This document shows positions 20,276-28,007 of a stretch of DNA of 47,363 bases, in pieces (the first letter of the stretch is position 1; the number at the start of each line of letters is the position of its first letter). The notes under the pieces are model-generated. The model was not told the DNA's origin. It saw nothing but the letters and a program-made list of their open reading frames with translations, and ran no database searches. The stretch comes from Pseudomonadota bacterium (GTDB lineage: Bacteria > Pseudomonadota > Gammaproteobacteria > Burkholderiales > Burkholderiaceae_C). Where the stretch lies: contig JAFEEH010000222.1 of assembly GCA_018241185.1 (NCBI GenBank), forward strand, positions 1 through 47,363. The letters run 5' to 3'. Position numbers and translations under genes: made by a program.

Positions 20276-21742
20276 ATGCAGCGCATCGATCCCGACCGCA
20301 TTCCCGTCCCTCTTCCGCTCTTCGGCACGCCGACCACGCGGCGCCTCGAACAGGCGGCCGCAGCCACTCTGCCCCCACACACGCTGATGCAGCGCGCCGG
20401 CCTCGCCGTCGCGCGGCTGGCCATGGCCATCGCGCCGCATGCGCGCACCGTGTGGGTGGCCTGCGGGCCGGGCAACAACGGCGGCGACGGCTTCGAGGCC
20501 GCCCTGCATCTTCAGCAGCGCGGCTACGCACCGACGGTGACCTGGATCGGCGACCCATCGCGCTTGCCGACCGACGCGCTGGCGTCGCTGCGCCGCGCCC
20601 AGGCGGCCGGCGTCGCGATCGCCGACGAGCCGCCGGCCATGCCCGACCTGGTCATCGACGCCCTGCTCGGCCTGGGCAGCACACGCGCGCCGGAAGGCCG
20701 CATGACGCAGTGGCTGCAGCGCATGCACGAGGGCGCGGTGCCGGTACTGGCGGTCGACCTGCCCTCGGGCCTGGATGCCGACACCGGCCGCCATGCTATG
20801 GATTTCATAGCTGGCAGCGCCCGTCCCGCGGGCGCTGCAGCCCGTTTTTGCTTGAGCCTGCTGACCCTCAAACCCGGCCTGTTCACCGCCGAGGGCCGCG
20901 ACTGGGCCGGCGAGGTCTGGTTCGAAGACCTGGGTTGCGGCCCCGCGCAGGGAATCGCCGCCGATGCGGAACTGGCCGCCACCCCGGCCGACCCGCCCCG
21001 TGCCCATGCCTCGCACAAGGGCAGCTACGGCGACGTCGCCGTGCTCGGAGGCGCGCCGGGCATGGCGGGTGCCGCGGTGCTGGCCGCAACGGCCGCGCTG
21101 CACGCCGGCGCCGGGCGCGTGTTCGTCGGCCTGCTGGGCGCCGAGGTGGCCTGGGACAGCACCCAGCCGGAGCTGATGTTCCGCGCTGCCGGCTCGCTGC
21201 CGGTCCCCGGGCAGACGCTGGTCTGCGGTTGTGGCGGCGGCGAGGCCGTGCGCGCCGTGCTGCCGCGCGCGCTGGCCCATGCGGGGCCGCTGGTGCTGGA
21301 TGCGGATGCGCTCAATGCGCTGGCAGGGGACGCGCAGTTGCAGGCCCTTGTCGCAGCGCGCGAGGCCGCCACGGTGATGACGCCGCACCCGCTTGAGGCG
21401 GCGCGCCTGCTGGGCAGCGACACGCGCGGTGTGCAGGCCGACCGGCTGGCGGCGGCGCAGACGCTGGCCGAGCGGAACCGTTGCACGGTGGTGTTGAAGG
21501 GCTCGGGCAGCGTTGTCGCGCATCCCGGTGCGCGCCCATCGATCAACCCGACCGGCAACGCCTGGCTGGCCACGGCTGGCACGGGTGACGTGCTGGCCGG
21601 CATGGTGGGCGCGGCGCTTGCCGAAGGCCGCCCGCCGCGTGAGGCGGCGATCGCGGCCGTCTGGCATCACGGCGCGCTGGCCGATCGCTGGCCGACCGAC
21701 CGGCCGCTGACGGCATCTGCCCTGGCACGCCGCGGCGCCTGA
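20276..21742 (+). CDS. nnr: Bifunctional NAD(P)HX epimerase / ADP-dependent NAD(P)HX dehydratase
   Basis: The fused protein (488 aa) repairs hydrated NADH and NADPH. The N-terminal YjeF_N epimerase domain (about 1-210) has LMQRAGLAVARLA, ACGPGNNGGDGFEAALHL and VLAVDLPSGLDADTG. The C-terminal ribokinase-like dehydratase domain has HKGSYGDVAVLGGAPGMAGAAVLAATAALHAGAG, LVLDADALNAL, VMTPHPLEAARLLG and NPTGNAWLATAGTGDVLAGMVGA. A repeat copy (20795-20856) is translated just after GLDADTG, where the family normally has a short loop and beta strand; the reading GRHAMDFIAGSARPAGAAARF replaces part of it. The stop lies in another repeat copy at 21739-21800. Confidence 0.93.
   Translation: MQRIDPDRIPVPLPLFGTPTTRRLEQAAAATLPPHTLMQRAGLAVARLAMAIAPHARTVWVACGPGNNGGDGFEAALHLQQRGYAPTVTWIGDPSRLPTDALASLRRAQAAGVAIADEPPAMPDLVIDALLGLGSTRAPEGRMTQWLQRMHEGAVPVLAVDLPSGLDADTGRHAMDFIAGSARPAGAAARFCLSLLTLKPGLFTAEGRDWAGEVWFEDLGCGPAQGIAADAELAATPADPPRAHASHKGSYGDVAVLGGAPGMAGAAVLAATAALHAGAGRVFVGLLGAEVAWDSTQPELMFRAAGSLPVPGQTLVCGCGGGEAVRAVLPRALAHAGPLVLDADALNALAGDAQLQALVAAREAATVMTPHPLEAARLLGSDTRGVQADRLAAAQTLAERNRCTVVLKGSGSVVAHPGARPSINPTGNAWLATAGTGDVLAGMVGAALAEGRPPREAAIAAVWHHGALADRWPTDRPLTASALARRGA
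20795..20856 (+). repeat. 62-bp palindromic repeat, copy e (inside nnr)
   Basis: The core GCTATGGATTTCATAGC (20795-20811) is followed by a perfect second stem, GCAGCGCCCG against CGGGCGCTGC, and then GCAGCCCGTTTTTGCTTGAG. Translated A-M-D-F-I-A in the same phase as the other in-gene copies. Confidence 0.9.
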
Positions 21743-21800
21743 AAGAAAAACGGGCCCGAAGGCCCGCCCTGCTTGCGCGAGCAGCTATCGAAAAGATAGC
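21739..21800 (-). repeat. 62-bp palindromic repeat, copy f, also an intrinsic terminator
   Basis: On the minus strand the core GCTATCTTTTCGATAGC is followed by GCTCGCGCAAGCAGGGCGGG and then CGGGCC-TTCG-GGCCCG-TTTTT (21746-21766), a terminator with a UUCG tetraloop. It lies 22 bases after the stop of the minus-strand dehydrogenase gene. On the plus strand the end of the element provides the nnr stop (TGA, 21740-21742). Confidence 0.88.
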
Positions 21801-21821
21801 AATCGCATGGTGCGGCGTCGT

Positions 21822-22583
21822 TCAGCCGCGCCCCACGAAGGGCATCTTGGTCGCCATCACCGTGTGGAAGAGCACGTTGGCCTCCAGCGGCAGGTTGGCC
21901 ATGTAGAGCACGGACTGCCCCACCACGGCGACATCCATCGTCGGTTCGGTCGCGATCTCGCCGTTGGCCTGCGGCACGCCCTTCTGGAAGCGCGCAGCCA
22001 GCTCGGTCAGCGCGTTGCCGACGTCGATCTGCCCCACCGCGATGTCCCACTTGCGGCCATCGAGCGCAGCGGTCTTGGTCAGGCCCTGCACCGCGTGCTT
22101 GGTCGACGTGTAGGCGGCCGAGTTGGGCCGCGGCGTGGTGGCCGAGATCGAGCCGTTGTTGATGATGCGTCCACCCTGCGGCGTCTGCGCCTTCATCGTG
22201 CGGAAGGCCTGTTGCAGGCAATAGAACATGCCGTTGAGGTTGATGTCGACCACGCCCTTCCACTGCTCGGGTGTCCAGTCCTCGAACGGTCCCGGCGGGT
22301 TGCCCACGCCGGCGTTGTTGAAGAGCAGGTCGACGCGGCCGAAGCGCTCGACCACGGCGCCGAAGAGCGCCGCCACCGATTCGGGATTCGACACGTCGGT
22401 CGGCACGGTGAAGGCGCGCTCGCCGGCGCCGGATTCGTCGGCCACCGCGTCGAGCGGGTCGGGCCGGCGGCCCGCCAGCGCCACGCGCCAGCCGTCGTTC
22501 AGAAGGGCCAGCGCCGCCGCGCGGCCGATGCCGGTGCCGGCGCCGGTCACGATGGCGACGCCTTTCGAAGTCTTCTCACTCAT
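21822..22583 (-). CDS. Short-chain dehydrogenase/reductase
   Basis: A classical SDR of unknown substrate. The NAD(P) motif is GAGTGIGR near the N-terminus. [13 protein letters not shown] is the NNAG motif. The catalytic Ser-Tyr-Lys set is in [37 protein letters not shown] conserved but unplaced C-terminal stretch follows ([31 protein letters not shown]). I start at the ATG 22581-22583 (MSEKTSKGV, 253 aa); a TTG 15 bases upstream is the alternative. Its transcript probably ends in repeat copy f. Confidence 0.9.
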   Translation of the reverse strand: MSEKTSKGVAIVTGAGTGIGRAAALALLNDGWRVALAGRRPDPLDAVADESGAGERAFTVPTDVSNPESVAALFGAVVERFGRVDLLFNNAGVGNPPGPFEDWTPEQWKGVVDINLNGMFYCLQQAFRTMKAQTPQGGRIINNGSISATTPRPNSAAYTSTKHAVQGLTKTAALDGRKWDIAVGQIDVGNALTELAARFQKGVPQANGEIATEPTMDVAVVGQSVLYMANLPLEANVLFHTVMATKMPFVGRG

Positions 22584-22629
22584 GATTTGAATTTCCAAAT
22601 GAACGCCCGGGGGAATTTCGGCATGCGCA

Positions 22630-24951
22630 TCACGGCCGCGGCGTCTTGCGCTTCTTCCGCATCTTGCCGGCCGCGCTCTTGACGGCCGACTTCAGGGCCT
22701 GGATTGGAGATGACGACGTGCGATCGGCGCGGCCATCGCGCTCGGCCGACTTGGCCGCGGCCCTGCGCGACTGCCGCTTGTCCGACGCCTTGGCCGGCAC
22801 GCCTGCATTGCCACCACCGCCCTTGTCCTTCGGTGTCCTGGCCGTCAGCTCCTCGCCCTCGCGCACCAGGCGGAAGTCGATCTTGCGGCCGTCCAGGTCG
22901 ACGCGGCTGACCTGCACCCGCACCCGGCTGCCGATGGCGTAGCGGATGCCGGTGCGTTCGCCGCGCAGCTCCTGCCGCGCCTCGTCGAACTTGAAGTACT
23001 CGCCACCGAGTTCGGTGATGTGCACCAGGCCCTCGACGTACATCGCATCGAGCGTGACGAAGATGCCGAAAGTGGTGACGGCCGTGACCACGCCGCCGTA
23101 CTCCTCGCCCAGGTGCTCGCGCATGTACTTGCACTTGAGCCAGGCCTCGACGTCGCGGCTGGCTTCGTCGGCACGGCGTTCGTTGGCGCTGCAATGCAGG
23201 CCGGCGGCTTCCCAGCCCTGCAGCTCCTTGGTCGGCACCACGGTGGCCTTGGCAGGCTTGCTCGTGGGCGCCTTCACCCGCGCCGCCAGGCGCTTGGCCA
23301 GCTTGGCCTGCGCCTCGCCCGGCGTCGGCAGCAACGGCAGCTGGTACTTCGTGTTGCCCAGGATGGCCTTGATCACGCGGTGCACCAGCAGGTCGGGGTA
23401 GCGCCGGATCGGGCTGGTGAAGTGCGTGTAGGCCTCGTAGGCCAGGCCGAAGTGGCCGCTGTTGATCGGGGTATAGATCGCCTGCTGCATCGAGCGCAGC
23501 AGCATGGTGTGGATCTGCTGCGCGTCCGGGCGCTCCTTGGTCGCCGCGGCGATGGCCTGGAATTCCGAGGGATGCGGCTCGTCGCTGATCGACATGCCCA
23601 CGCCCATGGCCTTGAGGTAGCTGCGCAGGATCTCCTTCTTCTCGGGGGTGGGGCCCTCGTGCACGCGGTACAGGCCCGGGTGCTTGCCCTGCGCGATGAA
23701 GTCGGCGCGGCAGTCGTTGGCGGCGAGCATGGCCTCCTCGATCAGGCGGTGCGCCTCGTTGCGCACGCGCGGCACGATCGTCGCGATGCGGCCGGCGTCG
23801 TCGCAGATGATCTGCGTCTCGGTGGTCTCGAAGTCGACCGCACCACGCTTGCCGCGCTGCTTGAGCAGCGCGCGGTACACGTCGGCGAGATTGATGAGGT
23901 CGGTGACGCGCTCCTTGCGCTTCGCCGCCTCGGGCCCTCTGGTGTTGGCCAGGATGGCCGCCACCTCGGTGTAGGTGAAGCGGGCGTGACTGAACATCAC
24001 CGCCGGGTAGAACTGGTAGGCGTAGATCTCGCCTTCGGCCGTGACCAGCATGTCGCACACCATGCACAGGCGCTCGACCTCGGGGTTGAGCGAGCACAGG
24101 CCGTTGCTGAGCTTCTCGGGCAGCATGGGGATCACGCGGCGCGGGAAGTACACGCTGGTCGCGCGGTCGTACGCATCGATGTCGATGGCCGAGCCGGTCT
24201 TGACATAGGCGCTCACGTCGGCAATGGCCACCAGCAGGCGCCAGCCGTTGTTGCCGCGCGAGCGGCCGATCTTCGCGGGCTCGCAGTACACGGCATCGTC
24301 GAAGTCGCGCGCGTCCTCGCCGTCGATGGTCACGAGCGGCACGTCGGTGAGATCGATGCGCCCCTTCTTGTCGGTGGCACGCACCTTGTCGGGCAGCGCC
24401 TTGGCCTCGGCCAGGCAGGCATCGGAGAACACGTGCGGCACGCCGTACTTGCGCACGGCGATCTCGATCTCCATGCCCGGATCGTCGATCTCACCGAGCA
24501 CCTCGGTCACGCGGCCGACAGGCTGGCCGAAGAGCGCGGGCGGCTCGGTCAGCTGAACGACGACGACCTGCCCGGTCTTCGCTGTGCCGGTCGCGCCCTT
24601 GGGGATCAGCACGTCCTGGCCGTAGCGCTTGTCCTCGGGCGCGACGAGCCAGATGCCGCCTTCGTGCAGCAGGCGGCCGATGATGGGTTGTTCGGGTCGC
24701 TCGACGATCTCCACCACGCGCCCCTCGGGGCGGCCGCGGCGATCCAGCCGCACGATGCGCGCCTTGACGCGATCCTTGTGCAGCACGGCGCGCATCTCGT
24801 TGGGCGGCAGGTAGATGTCGGGTTCGCCATCGTCGCGCTGCACGAAGCCGTGTCCGTCGCGATGGCCTTGGACTGTTCCTTCGATTTCTTCCAGCAAGCT
24901 GCCGGAGGGGCCTGTATTTTTGATATGATCTCCTTCGTTCCTGAAATTCAA
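22630..24951 (-). CDS. rnr: Ribonuclease R (3'-5' exoribonuclease)
   Basis: RNase R degrades structured RNA. Order of domains: cold-shock-like domains (about 20-190, with [29 protein letters not shown]), the RNB catalytic domain (about 205-560, with [15 protein letters not shown] holding catalytic Asp residues and [16 protein letters not shown]), and an S1 domain ([30 protein letters not shown]). A basic tail rich in Lys/Arg to residue 773 follows, as in E. coli. The 5' end is uncertain: a TTG at 24951 gives the longest frame without a ribosome site, while an AAGGAG lies 5 bases before an ATC at codon 10. It is divergent from tRNA-Leu, whose predicted promoter lies in the first rnr codons. 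Confidence 0.93.
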   Translation of the reverse strand: MNFRNEGDHIKNTGPSGSLLEEIEGTVQGHRDGHGFVQRDDGEPDIYLPPNEMRAVLHKDRVKARIVRLDRRGRPEGRVVEIVERPEQPIIGRLLHEGGIWLVAPEDKRYGQDVLIPKGATGTAKTGQVVVVQLTEPPALFGQPVGRVTEVLGEIDDPGMEIEIAVRKYGVPHVFSDACLAEAKALPDKVRATDKKGRIDLTDVPLVTIDGEDARDFDDAVYCEPAKIGRSRGNNGWRLLVAIADVSAYVKTGSAIDIDAYDRATSVYFPRRVIPMLPEKLSNGLCSLNPEVERLCMVCDMLVTAEGEIYAYQFYPAVMFSHARFTYTEVAAILANTRGPEAAKRKERVTDLINLADVYRALLKQRGKRGAVDFETTETQIICDDAGRIATIVPRVRNEAHRLIEEAMLAANDCRADFIAQGKHPGLYRVHEGPTPEKKEILRSYLKAMGVGMSISDEPHPSEFQAIAAATKERPDAQQIHTMLLRSMQQAIYTPINSGHFGLAYEAYTHFTSPIRRYPDLLVHRVIKAILGNTKYQLPLLPTPGEAQAKLAKRLAARVKAPTSKPAKATVVPTKELQGWEAAGLHCSANERRADEASRDVEAWLKCKYMREHLGEEYGGVVTAVTTFGIFVTLDAMYVEGLVHITELGGEYFKFDEARQELRGERTGIRYAIGSRVRVQVSRVDLDGRKIDFRLVREGEELTARTPKDKGGGGNAGVPAKASDKRQSRRAAAKSAERDGRADRTSSSPIQALKSAVKSAAGKMRKKRKTPRP
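24921..24929 (+). promoter_or_regulatory. Predicted extended -10 (TGA-TATGAT) for tRNA-Leu
   Basis: The plus strand has TTTTTGATATGATCTCC; TG-A-TATGAT fits an extended -10, so a poor -35 is acceptable. The start would be near 24936, giving a 5' leader of about 55 bases to trim. It falls inside the first codons of the divergent rnr frame. Confidence 0.5.
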
Positions 24952-24990
24952 AACATGACTGCAGCGCCGAACGGTACAGCAGTTATGAGG

Positions 24991-25075
<85 letters not shown>

Positions 25076-25083
25076 ACAGATGA

Positions 25084-25111
25084 AGCCACCGGCTAACCCG
25101 GTGGCTTTTTT
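25084..25111 (+). terminator. Intrinsic terminator after tRNA-Leu
   Basis: AGCCACCGG, a short CTAAC loop and CCGGTGGCT are followed by a run of T. It begins 9 bases after the tRNA CCA end, so the tRNA is a single-gene transcript. Confidence 0.92.
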
Positions 25112-25230
25112 CTTGGCCGAACGCAGCCGCAGCCTCGTTCGACGCGCCGCAACGACGCGGCTCGGCCCGCGAGGCCGTCGCATCGGCGGATCGCAAGACG
25201 GCAGTCACTCGGCGGTTCGTTCGCACCTTC

Positions 25231-26619
25231 TCAGATCGGCACGCCGATCAGGTCGTGGCCCTCGGTCCCGACGATGCGGGCCCGCGTGAACTCACCGACC
25301 TTCAGTTGCTTGCTGATCTTCTCGGGCGGCAGCAGCCGCACGATGCCGTCGATCTCCGGCGCATCGGCATAGCTGCGGCCCAGGCCGCCCTTGCGACCGA
25401 GCGCAGGCGCCGAATCGACCAGCACCTGCATCGTGGCGCCGATGCGGCGCGTGAGCCGCGCGGTCGATACCGCCTCGGCCACTTGCATGAAGCGCGCACG
25501 GCGCGCCTCGCGTTCGGCCTCGGGCAGCATGCCGGGCAGCGCATTCGCAGTGGCGCCATCGACCGGACTGTAGGCGAAGCAACCTGCGCGATCGATGCCT
25601 GCCTCGCGGATGAAATCGAGCAGATGCTCGAACTCCGCTTCTGTCTCGCCGGGAAAACCGGCGATGAAGGTGCTGCGAATCACGAGTTGCGGGCACATCT
25701 CGCGCCAGTGCGCGATGCGCTCGAGGTTTTTCTCTCCGCTGGCCGGCCGCTTCATGCGGCGCAGCACGTCGGGGTGGCTGTGCTGCAGCGGCACGTCGAG
25801 GTAAGGCAGCACCTTGCCTTCGGCCATCAGCGGGATGATCTCGTCCACACTTGGGTACGGGTACACGTAATGCAAGCGAACCCAGGCGCCATAAGGCTCG
25901 GCGATCTCGCCAAGCGTGCGTACCAGTTCGAGCATGCGCGTCTTCACCGGCTTTCCGTCCCAGAAGCCGGTGCGGTACTTCACGTCGACGCCGTAGGCCG
26001 AGGTGTCCTGGCTGATCACCAGCAGTTCCTTCACGCCCCCCTCGAACAGCGCCCTCGCCTCCTTGAGCACGTCGCCCATGGGCCGCGACACCAGGTCGCC
26101 CCGCATCGAAGGGATGATGCAGAAGGTACAGCGGTGGTTGCAGCCTTCGCTGATCTTCAGATAGGCATAGTGCTTGGGCGTCAACTTGATGCCCATCGGC
26201 GGCACCAGATCGACGAAGGGGTCGTGCGGCTTCGGCAGATTGGCGTGAACAGCATCCATCACCTCTTGCGTCGCATGCGGTCCGGTAACCGCAAGCACGC
26301 TGGGATGCATCTGGCGCACCAGATTGCCGCCGTCATCGCCCGACTTCGCACCGAGACAGCCCGTGACGATCACGCGCCCGTTCTCGGCCAGCGCCTCGCC
26401 GATGGTGTCGAGGCTCTCCTTGACCGCATCGTCGATGAAGCCGCAGGTATTCACGATCACGAGATCGGCACCCTCGAAGGTCTTGGCCGTCTGGTAGCCC
26501 TCGGCGCTCAACTGGGTGAGGATGAGTTCGGAATCGGTGAGGGCCTTGGGGCAGCCCAGGCTCACGAAACCGACCTTGGGGGCAGCCGCGCTTCGTTCGG
26601 GGGAGACAACTTCGCTCAT
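25231..26619 (-). CDS. rimO: Ribosomal protein S12 methylthiotransferase
   Basis: RimO adds a methylthio group to an Asp of ribosomal protein S12 using radical SAM chemistry and two iron-sulfur clusters. The N-terminal UPF0004 domain has [27 protein letters not shown] and VTGCLGA with the three auxiliary-cluster cysteines. The radical-SAM motif is [21 protein letters not shown]-terminal TRAM domain ([15 protein letters not shown] ... [20 protein letters not shown]) completes the 462-aa protein. It lies downstream of phaR on the same strand. Confidence 0.97.
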   Translation of the reverse strand: MSEVVSPERSAAAPKVGFVSLGCPKALTDSELILTQLSAEGYQTAKTFEGADLVIVNTCGFIDDAVKESLDTIGEALAENGRVIVTGCLGAKSGDDGGNLVRQMHPSVLAVTGPHATQEVMDAVHANLPKPHDPFVDLVPPMGIKLTPKHYAYLKISEGCNHRCTFCIIPSMRGDLVSRPMGDVLKEARALFEGGVKELLVISQDTSAYGVDVKYRTGFWDGKPVKTRMLELVRTLGEIAEPYGAWVRLHYVYPYPSVDEIIPLMAEGKVLPYLDVPLQHSHPDVLRRMKRPASGEKNLERIAHWREMCPQLVIRSTFIAGFPGETEAEFEHLLDFIREAGIDRAGCFAYSPVDGATANALPGMLPEAEREARRARFMQVAEAVSTARLTRRIGATMQVLVDSAPALGRKGGLGRSYADAPEIDGIVRLLPPEKISKQLKVGEFTRARIVGTEGHDLIGVPI

Positions 26620-26670
26620 GCGCCTATTGTCCCAGTTCTGCGGCCGACGGGCCGCGAGGCGCAGCGGCGC

Positions 26671-27204
26671 TCAGGGGCGCTTCAGGCCGAAAGCGCCGAG
26701 CACCTGTTCGGTGTTCTTCTGCATCTGTTCCTGCATTTGCATGAACACGTTCTTCGACTGTTCGACGTAGCTTCCCATCAGGCCCTGCAGCATCGGCGAC
26801 TGCATGCTCATGAAGTGCGACCACATCTCGGGCGTCAGCGTCTGCGCCTTCTCGGCCAGTTGCGCCTGCACCTCGGTCATCGCCTGGATGTTCTTCTCGA
26901 GGTACGGCCCCATGAAGCCCTGCATGGCCTGACCATAGAAGCGGATGATGCTGGCCAGCACCTGCTCGGTGAACATCGGCGCACCGCCCGCTTCTTCTTC
27001 AAGGATGATCTGCAGCAGGATGCTGCGCGTGAGGTCGTCGCCGCTCTTGGCATCGCGCACAACGAAGCTGGCGCCTTCGATCACGAGCTGCTTGACCTCC
27101 GCCAGCGTGATGTAGGCGGAGGTGTCGGTGTCGTACAGGCGGCGGTTCGGATACTTCTTGATCACTCGCTGCGGCGACTTGGAAGCAACCTTCTTGCTCT
27201 GCAC
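26671..27204 (-). CDS. phaR: Polyhydroxyalkanoate synthesis repressor PhaR
   Basis: PhaR represses phasin and PHA synthesis genes and is released when it binds PHA granules. The N-terminal DNA-binding domain is RVIKKYPNRRLYDTDTSAYITLAEVKQLVIEG. Granule-binding segments follow (TEQVLASIIRFYGQAMQGFMGPYLEKNI, then a Met/Gln-rich helix to QMQKNTEQVLGAFG). I choose the GTG at 27202-27204 because AAGGAG stands 6 bases before it (177 aa); an in-frame start at 27249 has no such site. With bdhA about 4 kb away it suggests this organism makes polyhydroxybutyrate. Confidence 0.93.
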   Translation of the reverse strand: MQSKKVASKSPQRVIKKYPNRRLYDTDTSAYITLAEVKQLVIEGASFVVRDAKSGDDLTRSILLQIILEEEAGGAPMFTEQVLASIIRFYGQAMQGFMGPYLEKNIQAMTEVQAQLAEKAQTLTPEMWSHFMSMQSPMLQGLMGSYVEQSKNVFMQMQEQMQKNTEQVLGAFGLKRP

Positions 27205-27321
27205 TGCGGACTCCTTCAGATGGCGTGCCCCAAAGGGGGCTCGAGACATTCTCGGGAGACGTTTTGTTGCACCGCGCCAAGGTTTACCCTCACGGCCCCT
27301 CGGACCGGGCGATGCGAGCCC

Positions 27322-27696
27322 TCAGACGCTGGCGCTGGCGTATTCGGCGCCGCAGCTTCGGCACTTGGCAGTCTCGACGGCGCCATCCTCGCTGTCGTGG
27401 AAGCTCAGCAATGTCTTGGTGCCGCTGAAGACCCAGCACCGCGGGCAATGTTCGTGGCCCGCCACAGGCAGGTAGCCGCGTGCGCGCTGTTCGGCACGCT
27501 CCCGTGTCACCGTCATGCCGTGCAGACGCTCCGCAAGCGCAACATCTTCGGCCGCCATCGAATGGTGGCGGCCCGCTGCACGGTCGTTGATGCCGTACAC
27601 CACACGGGCGAATTCCAGGGGCGCCTGGCGCAACAAGGCGGCCAGCCGCAGTTCTGTGCGCGTGGCGTCGACGGGGACTTCGGTCGGGCTGATCAC
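27322..27696 (-). CDS. Small putative zinc-ribbon protein, function unknown
   Basis: I do not recognise a named family. The 124-aa protein has an Ala/Leu/Arg-rich N-terminal half (TRTELRLAALLRQAPLEFARVVYGIND). The C-terminal half carries two paired cysteine knuckles, HCPRCW and KCRSCGAEY, about 27 residues apart, which should bind one zinc. Codon use resembles neighbouring genes and the frame is intact between phaR and tRNA-Val. The gap to the tRNA (27697-27884) shows nothing clear. Confidence 0.65.
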   Translation of the reverse strand: MISPTEVPVDATRTELRLAALLRQAPLEFARVVYGINDRAAGRHHSMAAEDVALAERLHGMTVTRERAEQRARGYLPVAGHEHCPRCWVFSGTKTLLSFHDSEDGAVETAKCRSCGAEYASASV

Positions 27697-27884
27697 GTGG
27701 GAACTTCAAAGAAGCCGGCCCTTGCGGCCAGGCTCCACGGCAAGGTACCACAACGCCATCGCCGCCGCCATCGACCCGATGGGCGATGGACGCCAGCCGG
27801 ACCGCCGAAACGTGCGATACGCACGGCAGACGCCACATGGCCGCGGCACGAAGCGCCGCAGCGGCATGGATGACAAAGGGAAAT

Positions 27885-27961
27885 TGGTAGGCGCGATTGG
27901 ACTCGAACCAACGACCCCCACCATGTCAAGGTGGTGCTCTAACCAGCTGAGCTACGCGCCT
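27885..27961 (-). tRNA. tRNA-Val (anticodon GAC)
   Basis: The 77-base gene has acceptor stem AGGCGCG/CGCGCCT, discriminator A and encoded CCA. The D-arm is TAGCTCAGCTGGTTAGAGC. The anticodon stem CCACC/GGTGG has loop TTGACAT (anticodon GAC), and the T-arm is TTGGTTCGAGTCCAA. It matches the general pattern of proteobacterial tRNA-Val(GAC). Confidence 0.97.
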
Positions 27962-27981
27962 AGGTTGTATTCGAGACCGCA

Positions 27982-27987
27982 AGTATA
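27982..27987 (-). promoter_or_regulatory. Predicted -10 box (TATACT) for tRNA-Val
   Basis: The minus strand reads CGCGCTATACTTGCGG, placing the start about 14 bases before the mature tRNA 5' end. The -35 region (about TGAGAG) is weak. It sits between relA and the tRNA, so the tRNA is probably transcribed separately. Confidence 0.6.
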
Positions 27988-28007
27988 GCGCGAATTCACC
28001 CGCACTC

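Noticed and set aside
3592-20856. Assembly error or pseudogenes in lpxB, dxr and nnr because of palindromes in the coding sequence
   Set aside because: All frames stay open, the conserved motifs continue on both sides and the repeats are read in the same phase, so they look like tolerated insertions.
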